DNA of 64,000 nucleotides from Desulfitibacter alkalitolerans DSM 16504 (lineage in GTDB: Bacteria > Bacillota > DSM-16504 > Desulfitibacterales > Desulfitibacteraceae): positions 556,735-620,734 of the forward strand of contig NZ_KK211100.1 in the NCBI RefSeq assembly GCF_000620305.1, read 5' to 3'. Under the pieces are notes generated by a model. That model did not search any database, had not been told where the DNA came from, and saw nothing but the letters and a program-made list of their open reading frames with translations. How positions within the stretch are numbered: position 1 is the stretch's first letter; each line of letters opens with the position of its first letter. Below, piece by piece: positions 16,542-25,939 of this stretch. A program made the translations under genes and the position numbers.

Positions 16542-17307
16542 GTGTCTCATCCTTGTTATTTTGGCTCCATATACCTACTTGCTCTGCTATTGGTCCCAGA
16601 ACATCTTTTTGTATGACTACAAGATCCTGGATTCCCTTTTCCGCTATTTTTAATAAACTATCCATTTCCTGTTTTGTGAAGGGATACTCTTCGGCAGTTC
16701 CTTGAATTTCAACTATTCTTCCATCCCCAGTCATAACAATATTCATATCCACCTGGGCATTAGAATCCTCCTGAAAGTTTAAATCAAGCAAAATTTCATC
16801 ATTGACCTTGCCAACACTAATTGCAGCAAGGTAATCTATAACAGGAATTTTTTTCAGGTCACCCTTCTCAACCAGACTATACAATGCATCTATTAAGGCA
16901 ACATAACTGCCAGTAATGCTTGCAGTACGTGTTCCACCATCAGCTTGTATTACATCACAATCAAGCCATAGGGTTCTTTCTCCAAGTCCACTTAAGTCTA
17001 CAATAGATCGCATAGCCCTGCCTATAAGCCTTTGAATTTCCATTGTTCTACCCCCAATTTTACCCCTGGCAGCCTCTCTTATTGTCCTGACTGATGTTGC
17101 CCTTGGAAGCATTGAGTACTCGGCTGAAATCCAGCCCTTATTTTCACCCTTTAGAAAAGGGGGAACTTTATCTTCAACTGTTACCGTACATATTACCTTT
17201 GTATCTCCCATTTCCATTAGTACTGAGCCCTCAGCAAATTTGTTGTAATTTCTGGTAATTTTTACCTTGCGAAGTTGATCTGCAGCTCTTCCATCATCTC
17301 TTGGCAT
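16528..17307 (-). CDS. rph: Ribonuclease PH
   Basis: Protein of 259 residues with the RNase PH fold. Visible signatures are [13 protein letters not shown] at the start, the [14 protein letters not shown] segment, [10 protein letters not shown], the [14 protein letters not shown] phosphate-site region, and D-rich [11 protein letters not shown]. It trims the 3' end of tRNA precursors by phosphorolysis. GGAGG lies seven to eight bases before the ATG. It is upstream of and overlapping rdgB; the genes of this unit run toward the tRNA operon but end before its promoter. Confidence 0.95.
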   Translation of the reverse strand: MPRDDGRAADQLRKVKITRNYNKFAEGSVLMEMGDTKVICTVTVEDKVPPFLKGENKGWISAEYSMLPRATSVRTIREAARGKIGGRTMEIQRLIGRAMRSIVDLSGLGERTLWLDCDVIQADGGTRTASITGSYVALIDALYSLVEKGDLKKIPVIDYLAAISVGKVNDEILLDLNFQEDSNAQVDMNIVMTGDGRIVEIQGTAEEYPFTKQEMDSLLKIAEKGIQDLVVIQKDVLGPIAEQVGIWSQNNKDETHVKS

Positions 17308-17319
17308 GTTTATTACCTC

Positions 17320-18078
17320 CTAAATTTCAATTATCATTCCTTCTTCTGCCATGGCAACTCCACTACCATAGCCTTCCTCTATCTCTTTTTTTATATAATC
17401 AAGACCATATTCTGGAAAGAAATGACTCGGCAGGAATTGCTTCACCTTTGCTCTCCGGGCTATTTCTCCTGCTTGCTTTGCAGTTAAGTGTCTGCCAACG
17501 GCATAACCCTTATTTTTTTCCAATACAGTGGCTTCACAAATGAATAAATCTGCATCCATGGCATAATCTATCAAGCTTGGAAAATATTCAGTGTCCCCTG
17601 TATATACAACCCTTTTCCCTTGAGCTGCAATTTCAACACCATAAGCAAGCATAGTATGCTCAACTTTGAAGAATTTTAGTTTCAATGAGCCTACCTGGGC
17701 TGTCTTGTATAGATTTTCTTCTGACAAATCTTCTATAATATTAAATTGCAGACCATCCTGGTATGTATCAATTATAGAATACTGTAATGCCGGTTCCCCC
17801 GGCAGGTAAACTGGCATTTTTGCTTTGATTTTGTTATATAAAATACCAGACTTTACAGCATTTCTTGCAAGGGGTAAATCTCCACTATGGTCAGCATGGA
17901 GATGGGTACAAATAATTGCATTAAGGTTCCAAAAGGATCCGTATTGTTCCAGCTTACTGAAGATGCCATTGCCAAAATCCAAAGCAATTCTTGTACCATT
18001 ATTTTCGATTAAATATCCGCTGCAGGCCTCATTTCCTTTAGGGTAGGGAGACCATTTTCCTAAAACAATACATCTCAT
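17320..18078 (-). CDS. MBL-fold metallohydrolase
   Basis: Metallo-beta-lactamase-fold protein of 252 residues. It carries THLHADHSGD (HxHxDH zinc motif) near residue 59, FKVEHTMLAYG near 133, the bridging aspartate in VYTGDTEYF near 156, and a late LPSHFFPEYG histidine. This layout resembles the RNase Z/YhfI-like group. It could process RNA 3' ends, which would suit its position 12 bases upstream of rph, but the substrate is not deducible. No membrane or signal segment. Confidence 0.8.
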   Translation of the reverse strand: MRCIVLGKWSPYPKGNEACSGYLIENNGTRIALDFGNGIFSKLEQYGSFWNLNAIICTHLHADHSGDLPLARNAVKSGILYNKIKAKMPVYLPGEPALQYSIIDTYQDGLQFNIIEDLSEENLYKTAQVGSLKLKFFKVEHTMLAYGVEIAAQGKRVVYTGDTEYFPSLIDYAMDADLFICEATVLEKNKGYAVGRHLTAKQAGEIARRAKVKQFLPSHFFPEYGLDYIKKEIEEGYGSGVAMAEEGMIIEI

Positions 18079-18119
18079 TATTAACCTCCATTAGTGAAAG
18101 GGGATACACCCCTAATAAA

Positions 18120-19274
18120 CTACCGGGGAATCTCCCCAATCTGTATCCCTATTTTAACTGCCCTCATTGCCCTTTCAGTATTTGAAACTAATAGGGAATA
18201 ACCGCTATTTATTGCTTCATCTAAAGAAATAATGCTCTGAACATTGGCACTTACAAAATCTATTCCCTTTTCATAGACTTTTTCATAATTATCCCCTAGT
18301 ATCCCACCAAAGGCTAAAACAGGAACCCCATATTTTTGTGCTACCTGAGCCACTCCCATGGGAGCTTTTCCATAAGCAGTCTGTTCATCTATTCTGCCTT
18401 CACCAGTCAAAACTAAATCAGCATCCTTTACCTTTTCATCAAAATCAACAGCATCAAGGACCAGTTTAATTCCTGGCTTAAGATTGCCTTTTAGAAAGGC
18501 TAGTATACCTGCTCCCAGGCCTCCTGCAGCTCCAGCCCCAGGAACATGAAGAACATCAACTCCCATTTGTTCCTTTACTTTATCAGCAAGGTTAGCAAGA
18601 GCAGCATCTAATTCTTTAACCATTTCAGGAGAAGCTCCCTTTTGTGGTCCATAGACTGCACTTGCTCCCCTTTCACCACATAGGGGATTGTCGACATCAC
18701 AGGCAGCAGTGATTTTTGTCTTATTTAATCGGGGATCCATGTTAGCCAAATTAATAGTATGTAAGTCCTTTAAAGCTCTTCCACCAAAGGGAAGCTCACG
18801 TCCACAGTTGTCCAGCAGTGATACACCTAAAGCCTGGACCATCCCTGCACCACCGTCATTGGTTGCACTTCCACCTATACCTATAACTATCTCATCACAT
18901 CCATAATCTAAAGCAGCTTTAATGAGCTGTCCAGTTCCATATGTTGTAGTTATGTATGGGTTTCTTTCCTCCGGTTTTAAAAGAGGAAGTCCCGAAGCTG
19001 CAGCCATCTCAATTACTGCAGTTTTACCGTTGCCAAGAATACCAAAAAAGCTTTCCATTTCTCTGCCTAAAGGGTCAAGTACCGTTACATGAATAATCTT
19101 ACCACCAGTGGCTGTTACCAAAGCCTCCACAGTACCTTCACCGCCGTCAGCAAGGGGTATCTTAATAACCTCACTATCAGCAAAAACCCTTTTAATCCCC
19201 TCCTCCATGGCAGAAGCAGCTTCAATTGCTGAGATACTTCCTTTAAAAGAATCTGGGGCAACAACAAATTTCAT
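18120..19274 (-). CDS. Glycerate kinase
   Basis: Protein of 384 residues of the GlxK/GarK family. It opens with MKFVVAPDSFKGS, then IPLADGGEGTVEAL, the glycine-rich GIGGSATNDGGAGM region near 135-150, and DLVLTGEGRIDEQ near 280. It phosphorylates D-glycerate with ATP (2- or 3-phosphoglycerate depending on subfamily). ATG at 19274 is preferred because GGAGGG lies about eight bases ahead; an ATG at 19280 is too close. It may feed into the 2-hydroxy-acid metabolism encoded at 29-33 kb, although it is a separate unit. Confidence 0.93.
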   Translation of the reverse strand: MKFVVAPDSFKGSISAIEAASAMEEGIKRVFADSEVIKIPLADGGEGTVEALVTATGGKIIHVTVLDPLGREMESFFGILGNGKTAVIEMAAASGLPLLKPEERNPYITTTYGTGQLIKAALDYGCDEIVIGIGGSATNDGGAGMVQALGVSLLDNCGRELPFGGRALKDLHTINLANMDPRLNKTKITAACDVDNPLCGERGASAVYGPQKGASPEMVKELDAALANLADKVKEQMGVDVLHVPGAGAAGGLGAGILAFLKGNLKPGIKLVLDAVDFDEKVKDADLVLTGEGRIDEQTAYGKAPMGVAQVAQKYGVPVLAFGGILGDNYEKVYEKGIDFVSANVQSIISLDEAINSGYSLLVSNTERAMRAVKIGIQIGEIPR

Positions 19275-19327
19275 TAGCATTCCCTCCCGGCCTTTTTACC
19301 ATATTTTACATCAAACTCAGTAAATTC

Positions 19328-20101
19328 TCAATGTGACTGTTGAATATTGAAAGCATATACACAGCATCCAATTGCTCCATTATATTGGGGCAGCAGGGGG
19401 ATTATTACTGAGGCACCTAATTCTTTTTTTAATATTTCTGTCAAGGCAGTATTTTTTGCCACCCCGCCTACAAAGACCAATGGGTTATATCCAATTTTAT
19501 GGAGCAGGGGCTGTATTCTTTTAAAAATAGTATAGTTAACACCTGCAGCTAATTCCTCCATGGAATATCCTTCAACAATTTTTCCTATTAATTCTGATTC
19601 CCCAAAAACGGCACAGGTGGAACTAAGCTCTACAGGATTTTCATAGTATTTGCTTAATTGTTCTAAATTAATTCCCAAAACACCTGCCATATTTTCTAAA
19701 TAGCGTCCTGAGCTGGCCGCACATTTATCATTAGTAACAAAATCAACCATTTTACCTCCAGCTATCTTAATGATCTTGCTATCCTGACCACCTAAATCCA
19801 GGAGAGTAAAGTCATCAAGTCCACATTGATGTACGGCCCCAAGATAGTGGGCTTTTATCTCGGCAATAGCATCCGCTCCGGCCAGCTTGACTGTAAGCTT
19901 TCCATAGCCCGTAGACACAACTCTATCACAATTTGGAATATCCAATGAAGAAAAATCAATATATAACTGCTGGTTTCGTTTCACCGCATGGTTTCTATAA
20001 AAATTGATTGTATCAAAGGCTGCTGTTTTTATTATTTTATTATGCTCCATTATAGCAACTTTTACATTTCTGCTTCCCAAGTCTATTCCACAAAATAACA
20101 T
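19328..20101 (-). CDS. ATP-dependent activator of a dehydratase / double-cubane protein
   Basis: BadF/BadG/HgdC-family ATPase of 257 residues. It has the actin/hexokinase-fold phosphate loops GIDLGSRNVK (start) and LDLGGQDSK near 102, and two cluster cysteines at C127 (NDKCAAS) and C163 (STCAVFGES). These bind one [4Fe-4S] at the homodimer interface. ATP hydrolysis drives injection of a low-potential electron into the partner, encoded four bases upstream in the same transcript. Comparable pairs are HgdC with HgdAB, YjiL with YjiM, and the reductase of the double-cubane protein. All key residues are present. Oxygen sensitivity is expected. Confidence 0.88.
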   Translation of the reverse strand: MLFCGIDLGSRNVKVAIMEHNKIIKTAAFDTINFYRNHAVKRNQQLYIDFSSLDIPNCDRVVSTGYGKLTVKLAGADAIAEIKAHYLGAVHQCGLDDFTLLDLGGQDSKIIKIAGGKMVDFVTNDKCAASSGRYLENMAGVLGINLEQLSKYYENPVELSSTCAVFGESELIGKIVEGYSMEELAAGVNYTIFKRIQPLLHKIGYNPLVFVGGVAKNTALTEILKKELGASVIIPLLPQYNGAIGCCVYAFNIQQSH

Positions 20102-20105
20102 GAAA

Positions 20106-21080
20106 TCACCTCAACATTTCAACAAATGCATCTATCCTCATTCTGCTTCTCGCATCAAGTAATCCGGGCCTGTCCCCCTCTAATGTCAAGATTGGAACGT
20201 TAATCTTTTCTCGATAAATTAAATCCTCTATTTGTCTGAAGCAAAAACTCTGGGTATAATGTATAATTCCATCCAGCTGCCTCTTTTTTATCTCTATCTG
20301 CAGGTCTTCTAACCTGGCAAAGGCGTGATACGGATATGTGTAAAGCAAATATTGATCCACCAGTTCTCTCACTTCAAAGGGCATTGTAAATTGCCTCTGA
20401 ATCTCATTAAAAACCACCCTGGCCCCTATTTTTTCAATATATTGATACAAATCGGTAAATATGGGAGGAACACCCATAAAACCAAGACGTACCTGTTCTT
20501 TTAAAGGTTTGCGCATTTTTACCTCTTTTAAAAACCCCTTAAGTTCATGGTAAAAAGCCTCTGGATCGCCATTAAAGTCACTGCAGCTTACCTGCCAGAG
20601 GTGATTTTCAAAGCCAGTCACCTGATTTGACTCCCATGTCAATCTATCCAATTCCCAAACCAGACGTCTTATTCTTTGGAGCTTTTCTCTCCAGGCATCC
20701 ACTTCCAACCAGCCGACACCCATATAATTCATGAATTTATTCAGCTGGAGCATGAGCATGTCCCTATCTCTATCATAGGGAAATGCAAAGGGAATAATCT
20801 GAACTCCCTTTAAATGCAGGGTTTCCATTAATGCATGGGTGTTGCTGCAGTCACCCTGTGTTGCTGCAACAATCTCATGGATTTTGTTTTCAACTGCAAC
20901 TCCATAGATACCCTTGATCCACCCGCACAGGTTACGAGGATACCCAGCAAGCTCTGCAATTTCTACATAATGGTTGGGTGATGGATCCGTAATGAAAATA
21001 TTATTCAGATCCAGTGGAACAGCTCCTGCTGCAAAAATGATTTCTGACGGAACTGTTGTTGTTATACCAATTTTTCTCAT
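20106..21080 (-). CDS. 2-hydroxyacyl-CoA dehydratase-like / double-cubane cluster protein
   Basis: Single-subunit HgdB/YjiM-type protein of 324 residues. Candidate cluster ligands are C52 (RNLCGW), C78 (QGDCSNT) and C280 (QSFCFRQ). Classical dehydratases have two different subunits; here only one gene is paired with the activator. That is the arrangement of YjiM/YjiL and of the double-cubane [8Fe-9S] protein described in Carboxydothermus. Assignment between a dehydratase and a double-cubane reductase is not possible from sequence alone. The start overlaps the last four bases of murI, suggesting coupling. No acyl-CoA genes adjoin it. Confidence 0.8.
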   Translation of the reverse strand: MRKIGITTTVPSEIIFAAGAVPLDLNNIFITDPSPNHYVEIAELAGYPRNLCGWIKGIYGVAVENKIHEIVAATQGDCSNTHALMETLHLKGVQIIPFAFPYDRDRDMLMLQLNKFMNYMGVGWLEVDAWREKLQRIRRLVWELDRLTWESNQVTGFENHLWQVSCSDFNGDPEAFYHELKGFLKEVKMRKPLKEQVRLGFMGVPPIFTDLYQYIEKIGARVVFNEIQRQFTMPFEVRELVDQYLLYTYPYHAFARLEDLQIEIKKRQLDGIIHYTQSFCFRQIEDLIYREKINVPILTLEGDRPGLLDARSRMRIDAFVEMLR

Positions 21081-21880
21081 GTATTCACCTTCTTAACCAA
21101 CGGCAGCTTTCTTCCCATTAAAACTTCCCCTAACCTCTGAAAATGCTCAGGGTTACCAGTAACGTAAAATTCGTGGTCTTCTGCCTTTATTTTTGAATTT
21201 TCTTCTGGAACTTTTTGCAGAAAATATTTTGCCGTCTCTTTAGTTGTTTCGTGGGCAGGGTCCACAAGGGTTATACCTTCACCAATCACCTCTTTTATTA
21301 GCTCTGATAGATAGGGATAATGGGTACACCCTAATATTAGAGTATCAATGTTTGTGCCTTTAAGAGGCTCAAGGGTTCTTTTGACTATGTTAAAGGTTCT
21401 TTCTCCTGTGACTTCTCCTGTCTCTACCAGGGGTACAAAATCAGGACATGCCAGAGAAATCATTGTTATACCAGGATCTAGTTCCTGAGCTGCTTTTTTA
21501 TGAGCACCACTTTTTACTGTTGCCTCTGTAGCAATTACGCCAATGCAGCCATTTCTGGTTGTATCTAATGCAGCCCTAACTCCCGGTTCAATTACACCAA
21601 TTATGGGGTTTGAATATTTTTGCTGAAGAAAATCCAGGGCTACTGCAGAGGTACTATTACATGCATCAACAATTATTCCACAATCCTTACTCAGTAAGAA
21701 ATGGGTAATATCATCTGCAAAGCTTCTTAGTTCTTCTGCAGTTCTACCTCCATAGGGAACCCTGGCAGTGTCTCCAAGATACACTATTTTAGCCTGAGGA
21801 ATTTTGACAAATATTTTTTCAACTACTGACAAGCCACCTAACCCGGAATCAAATATGCCTATGGGCTTACTGTTTAGCAA
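21077..21880 (-). CDS. murI: Glutamate racemase
   Basis: Protein of 267 residues. It opens with PIGIFDSGLGGLSV (D11 base-assisting residue) and LGDTARVPYG, with the two catalytic cysteines at C74 (DACNSTSA) and C185 (LGCTHYPYL). It interconverts L- and D-glutamate to supply D-glutamate for peptidoglycan. All active-site motifs are intact. It lies downstream of the cell-wall amidase gene but is separated from it by about 190 bases, and overlaps the dehydratase-like gene by four bases. Confidence 0.96.
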   Translation of the reverse strand: MLNSKPIGIFDSGLGGLSVVEKIFVKIPQAKIVYLGDTARVPYGGRTAEELRSFADDITHFLLSKDCGIIVDACNSTSAVALDFLQQKYSNPIIGVIEPGVRAALDTTRNGCIGVIATEATVKSGAHKKAAQELDPGITMISLACPDFVPLVETGEVTGERTFNIVKRTLEPLKGTNIDTLILGCTHYPYLSELIKEVIGEGITLVDPAHETTKETAKYFLQKVPEENSKIKAEDHEFYVTGNPEHFQRLGEVLMGRKLPLVKKVNT

Positions 21881-22044
21881 GGAAATAACGCCTCTCTTCC
21901 TTTATGAAAAATGTGAAGCAAGACTATAAATCTATTTTATGTTTATTTCTTAATGAAAAACACAGTTTTATGCGCATTTTGAAAATAATAAATTACTAAA
22001 CCATTTTAGCATTTAGAAAACCTATGTCAATATAAAACAAGAAA

Positions 22045-22073
22045 CAAGACAGAGGAACCGTCCCCCTGTCTTG
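22045..22073 (-). terminator. Terminator hairpin of the dispersed AAGACAGAGGAACC type
   Basis: CAAGACAG and CTGTCTTG pair directly beside the amidase stop codon; on the minus strand the stem is followed by T-rich DNA. The same AAGACAGAGGAACC core recurs at 34717-34730, so this terminator belongs to a dispersed repeat family. Confidence 0.65.
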
Positions 22074-24197
22074 TTAATTGTAGTATCTTTCTATTCCTTC
22101 TGCAATACCCCTGGCAATTCTAGCTCTGAAGGTTGGATCAGCCAGGAGTTTTTCCTCTGTGGGGTTTGAAATAAAGGCAGTTTCTACTAGTATGGAAGGC
22201 ATATTAGTTTCTCTTATTACTTTAAAAGAGCTCTGGATAATACCCAGATTCTGCCTTCCTCCATGGGCTACCATGGACTGTTGAACTAGCTGGGCCAGCC
22301 TGATTCTTTGTAAACGCTGAGGCCCTAATTTTGGATCATTTGCAGGAGCATAGTAGTAAGTAGAAGTTCCATTAACATTGCGATTAAGTGATGCATTAGC
22401 ATGTACACTAATATATAAATCAGCATTGACTGAGTTGGCAAGCTGCACTCTGCCGTCAAGGGTTAAGGTTGTGCTGGGACTATTTCTAGTTAGTATTACC
22501 TTTGCTCCCTTTTCTGTAAGCATGGCAGCCAACCTGTTGGAGATGTCCATTACTACTTCTCTTTCAGCTAAACCTGTAGGACCAATTGCACCTGGGTCAG
22601 ATATTCCAATACCATTAATAGTACCATGACCAGGATCTATTACAATAAGTTTTCCAACTAGTGAACCCCTTTGAAACAGGAAGGTAATTTCATTTTCACC
22701 CTGTCTGCTAAGTTCTGTCATGCCAATTGGTGCTTTTAGCTCTAACACTATCCTCCCAACATTTTCCGAGAACTGGCCTACCCTGATTTTATCTATAAAA
22801 GGATTGTCCAGGACTAAATTCTCCATTTCATTGGTTGGCAGGTCCAATGTAACACCTTGAACATCAATGACAATTCTATATGGATTTTCTAGGTACATTG
22901 TACTATAAAACAGTCCCCTGTTGCCTTTTAATGTTACGAAGAAAGCTTCATTCTGTTCTTCATATTCTAAACCCACCAATGCCGGATAGGTAGGGTTTTG
23001 GTCATTTCCACTGAAGGACACCACTCTGCCCGTTCCCCGTGACACTTGACCATTTCTGTCATCTCTAATAGCCTGCAGGGATACATATTGCCCGGCAATC
23101 CACCCTTCAATTCCATTGGTGGTTTTAACATAATACCAACCATTGGTTTCATTAAGGATCTCAAGCATATCTCCAAGGACTGTTCTTTCGAGTATATCAA
23201 AAGAGGTTCCTGGACCCTTACGAAGGTTTACAACATTTCCAGTTACAATGGCCATTTGCTTTTCATCGCCGCTCCAGCCAGAATCCCCATCCTGTGAGAA
23301 GTTATCCTTTAGAATAACTAACCACCCGGCAATCCAACCCGGTTTTCCATTATCTAATGTCACCTGGTGCCATATTTTCCCTTCACTATCATTTGCCGAA
23401 CTCATTATTTTAAACTCCTTGCCAAAGGAGGCTTGTCCAACCAATGAATGTTCTGTACCGGGACCTGAGCGTACATTTAAAGTAGTGCTTGTTACAACTG
23501 CAATATTGCCCTGGGGCTGCTTGCTGGCTGCTGTAGTAATTACCACCATTCTATTGGAAGTCTGCCATTCTACATTGGCCCCAAAGGACTCACTAATAAA
23601 CCTCAAGGGTACCATTGTTCTTCCATTAACTAATTCTGCCTGTGTATCCATTGTTACAGTAATGCCATTTGCCTTTGCATCTCTCCTGCCAATCCAAAGT
23701 TCAATTTCCTGACCCTGGTTCCTTAGGGTTACCTTTTGTTCGGCTGGTATCCAATTTACCTGAGAGCCAAGCTCCTCACCTATAAAGCGAATGGGAACCA
23801 TTGTTCTATTTTGGGCATTAACAAAAGGCTGTACATCAAAGCTTACATTCCTGCCATTTACAGATACACCTATATTGCCTGAAGCTGTATTAGTAGATGT
23901 GCTGGTGGTGGTGTTTATTCTAATAAACTCCTTGGAAATCCAACCGGTTTTCCCGTTACTTAGCCTTACCCTGCACCAACCATTACTTTCTTCTAAAACA
24001 GCAACCTTGCTGCCCTTGGGTACCTGGTCAACTATGGCATGACTAGTGCTGGGACCGGCTCGCACATTTACCAGATTCCCTGTAATGGTACCTTCTGCTC
24101 CACTTGCTAGAGCTATATTTGCCGGTATTATTAAAGCTGTAAATATAACCACTACTAATAAATATGTAATATACTTATATAAGGATTTTTTCTCCAA
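22074..24197 (-). CDS. N-acetylmuramoyl-L-alanine amidase, multidomain, secreted
   Basis: Exported protein of 707 residues. Order after the signal peptide (about 1-33): SH3b domain; a copper-amine-oxidase-N-like stalk domain with paired 'RTMVPIRFIGEELG' and 'RTMVPLRFISESFG' motifs; two more SH3b domains; an AMIN domain (near 400-480); and a C-terminal Amidase_3 catalytic domain. The last shows IDPGHG, the zinc histidine in ISVHANAS, and the catalytic glutamate in LVETAFISN. It cleaves the stem peptide from N-acetylmuramic acid. The start TTG at 24197 follows GGGAG by ten bases and begins a clean signal peptide; the longer frame to 24233 lacks a site. Likely role in cell separation, wall turnover or spore cortex or mother-cell lysis. 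Confidence 0.93.
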   Translation of the reverse strand: MEKKSLYKYITYLLVVVIFTALIIPANIALASGAEGTITGNLVNVRAGPSTSHAIVDQVPKGSKVAVLEESNGWCRVRLSNGKTGWISKEFIRINTTTSTSTNTASGNIGVSVNGRNVSFDVQPFVNAQNRTMVPIRFIGEELGSQVNWIPAEQKVTLRNQGQEIELWIGRRDAKANGITVTMDTQAELVNGRTMVPLRFISESFGANVEWQTSNRMVVITTAASKQPQGNIAVVTSTTLNVRSGPGTEHSLVGQASFGKEFKIMSSANDSEGKIWHQVTLDNGKPGWIAGWLVILKDNFSQDGDSGWSGDEKQMAIVTGNVVNLRKGPGTSFDILERTVLGDMLEILNETNGWYYVKTTNGIEGWIAGQYVSLQAIRDDRNGQVSRGTGRVVSFSGNDQNPTYPALVGLEYEEQNEAFFVTLKGNRGLFYSTMYLENPYRIVIDVQGVTLDLPTNEMENLVLDNPFIDKIRVGQFSENVGRIVLELKAPIGMTELSRQGENEITFLFQRGSLVGKLIVIDPGHGTINGIGISDPGAIGPTGLAEREVVMDISNRLAAMLTEKGAKVILTRNSPSTTLTLDGRVQLANSVNADLYISVHANASLNRNVNGTSTYYYAPANDPKLGPQRLQRIRLAQLVQQSMVAHGGRQNLGIIQSSFKVIRETNMPSILVETAFISNPTEEKLLADPTFRARIARGIAEGIERYYN

Positions 24198-24356
24198 TTT
24201 AACATCACTCCCAATGATATAGACGTAAGTCATGCTGCTTTTGTTGCATCTTTTAGATAATACGTTTTATATTTCGTGATTTTATAGGTATTTCCTGCAA
24301 ATTTTGCCTTTTTTTAAATTGGAAAAATAGACCAAGGCATTAAAACCAAAGAAAAA

Positions 24357-24374
24357 ACCGGCTATTTTGCCGGT
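24357..24374 (-). terminator. Terminator of the GerMN lipoprotein gene
   Basis: ACCGGC pairs with GCCGGT around six bases, followed on the minus strand by TTTTTT. It lies about 20 bases past the stop codon. Confidence 0.8.
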
Positions 24375-24394
24375 GTGCTTTCTTCATTTATTCT

Positions 24395-25027
24395 TTATGG
24401 CCCATATTCAAAGCTTGAAGAGATGGCCTGGGTAAGATCCATATGACCCGTCAAAGTTTCAACATATTGACCTTCAACTAAGAACTGAACTCTATCAACT
24501 GTTGGGAATTGAGTAAGGGTATTTACTATGGAATAAACAGTTAAGGTTTCAGCACTTGTTCCACCTATATGGTTAGTTATCAATTCTTTTGAAAAGTCAA
24601 CAATAATTAAACCATCACTTTTTACGTTAATGTCCTTTAATACTGTTCCTACTGGGATAGTTGGCAGAAGATCACTATCCATGCTGGGGCCTTTAATTAA
24701 CTCATTGATGGTTGCCCTTGCAATACCTTCAACTTTATTAATTTCTCTTTCTTCAACTATAAGTTTTTGACCCTGACTATCACTAAACCACAACTGGACA
24801 AATATGGTTTCCCCTGGTTCTTGAACTGGGTTTTCTGAAGCAATGGGAACCTCCTGAAACTGATTTTCTTGTGGAATATCAATTGTTATTGTTGGCTCTC
24901 CATCACCTCTGAATTTTTCTTTTAATGAAGTTAAGGTATTTATTGCACCACATCCACTAATTAAAAGCATAATGGAGACAATAAGAACAATTACAAAAAC
25001 CTTTTGTTTACTGGATTTAATTAACAC
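24395..25027 (-). CDS. GerMN-domain lipoprotein
   Basis: Lipoprotein of 210 residues. A short signal peptide ends in the lipobox LISGC (cysteine near 26). A low-complexity linker follows and then one GerMN domain (about 75-205) with 'VQLWFSDSQGQKLIVEER' and 'TINELIKGP' segments. GerMN domains occur in GerM, needed for spore germination and sporulation septum assembly in Bacillus, and in the unrelated-function LpqB group. The start is GTG at 25027, eight bases after AGGAGG. It is directly upstream of the amidase gene, fitting a wall-related job, but has its own terminator. Divergent from the response regulator. Confidence 0.85.
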   Translation of the reverse strand: MLIKSSKQKVFVIVLIVSIMLLISGCGAINTLTSLKEKFRGDGEPTITIDIPQENQFQEVPIASENPVQEPGETIFVQLWFSDSQGQKLIVEEREINKVEGIARATINELIKGPSMDSDLLPTIPVGTVLKDINVKSDGLIIVDFSKELITNHIGGTSAETLTVYSIVNTLTQFPTVDRVQFLVEGQYVETLTGHMDLTQAISSSFEYGP

Positions 25028-25189
25028 AAAAAATCCTCCTTTCCTTAAAATGTTTTATCATAGTACATGTTTATCCTTGGAAGGAGGAATTTATTACTAT
25101 TTTTTGTTGGCTTTTAATATCAATAGCTAAAAGGATTTTTGCTTTAATTGAAGAAATAAAAAGAAAAACTAATAATTATTGGAGGTCAC

Positions 25190-25939
25190 ATGATGAAATT
25201 AAAGGCTCTAATTGTTGACGATGAGTATCCTGCTAGAATGGAATTACGATATTTATTGGAAGAGTTCTCCAATGTTGAAGTCATTGGGGAAGCTGCCAAT
25301 GCTGCTGAGGCCCTCCAGCTCATAAATGCACTGGACTATTCCATTATTTTTTTAGATATTAATATGCCTGGAGCCAGTGGCCTTGAGTTGAGTAAACAGA
25401 TAAAAGATAACCCCAAAAAGCCTGAAGTTATTTTCGTAACAGCTCACGAAGAATACGCACTAGAAGCTTTTGGGGTAGATGCTGTTGATTATTTGCTTAA
25501 GCCAATCAATCCTGTAAGACTGAAAGAGGCTTTAGCCAAGACTGAGAACAGAATTGCCAAAAATAAAGCTGCTTTTACACAGCCTAAAATGGAAGCTGCT
25601 GCTCATCTTGACATTATTCCCATTGAAAGCCAGGGTAAAACAGTTCTTTTAAAGCATGCTGATATTATCTACGTAAATGCCCAGAATGACTACTGCACCT
25701 TTAAAACCTTTGATAAACATTATCTATCTAGATTCACCCTAAAAGAACTGGAAACAAGACTCAATAAAACTCTTTTCTTTCGCTGTCACCGTTCTTACCT
25801 TGTGAACATCAAGAGAGTTCGTGAAGTAACTCCCTTATATAATGGGACACTTTTACTAACTGTAGATGATAAGGAAAAAAGTGAAGTACCAGTTAGCAGA
25901 TCCCAGGCCAAGCAAATAAGACAAATATTAGGAATGTAA
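25190..25939 (+). CDS. LytTR-family response regulator
   Basis: Protein of 249 residues. The receiver domain (1-120) has the acidic pair D10/D11, phospho-acceptor D56 (IIFLDINMPG) and K104 (DYLLKPI). The LytTR DNA-binding domain (about 145-247) has IIYVNAQNDYC, FFRCHRSYLVNI and the C-terminal VPVSRSQAKQI. Such regulators often control autolysins, secreted proteins or transport. No histidine kinase is near, so its partner is elsewhere or it responds otherwise. The nearest candidate targets are the divergent GerMN lipoprotein and amidase genes. ATG at 25190 follows GGAGG by four bases, a second ATG at 25193 by seven. The 3' end overlaps convergent ptb by 12 bases. Confidence 0.92.
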   Translation: MMKLKALIVDDEYPARMELRYLLEEFSNVEVIGEAANAAEALQLINALDYSIIFLDINMPGASGLELSKQIKDNPKKPEVIFVTAHEEYALEAFGVDAVDYLLKPINPVRLKEALAKTENRIAKNKAAFTQPKMEAAAHLDIIPIESQGKTVLLKHADIIYVNAQNDYCTFKTFDKHYLSRFTLKELETRLNKTLFFRCHRSYLVNIKRVREVTPLYNGTLLLTVDDKEKSEVPVSRSQAKQIRQILGM

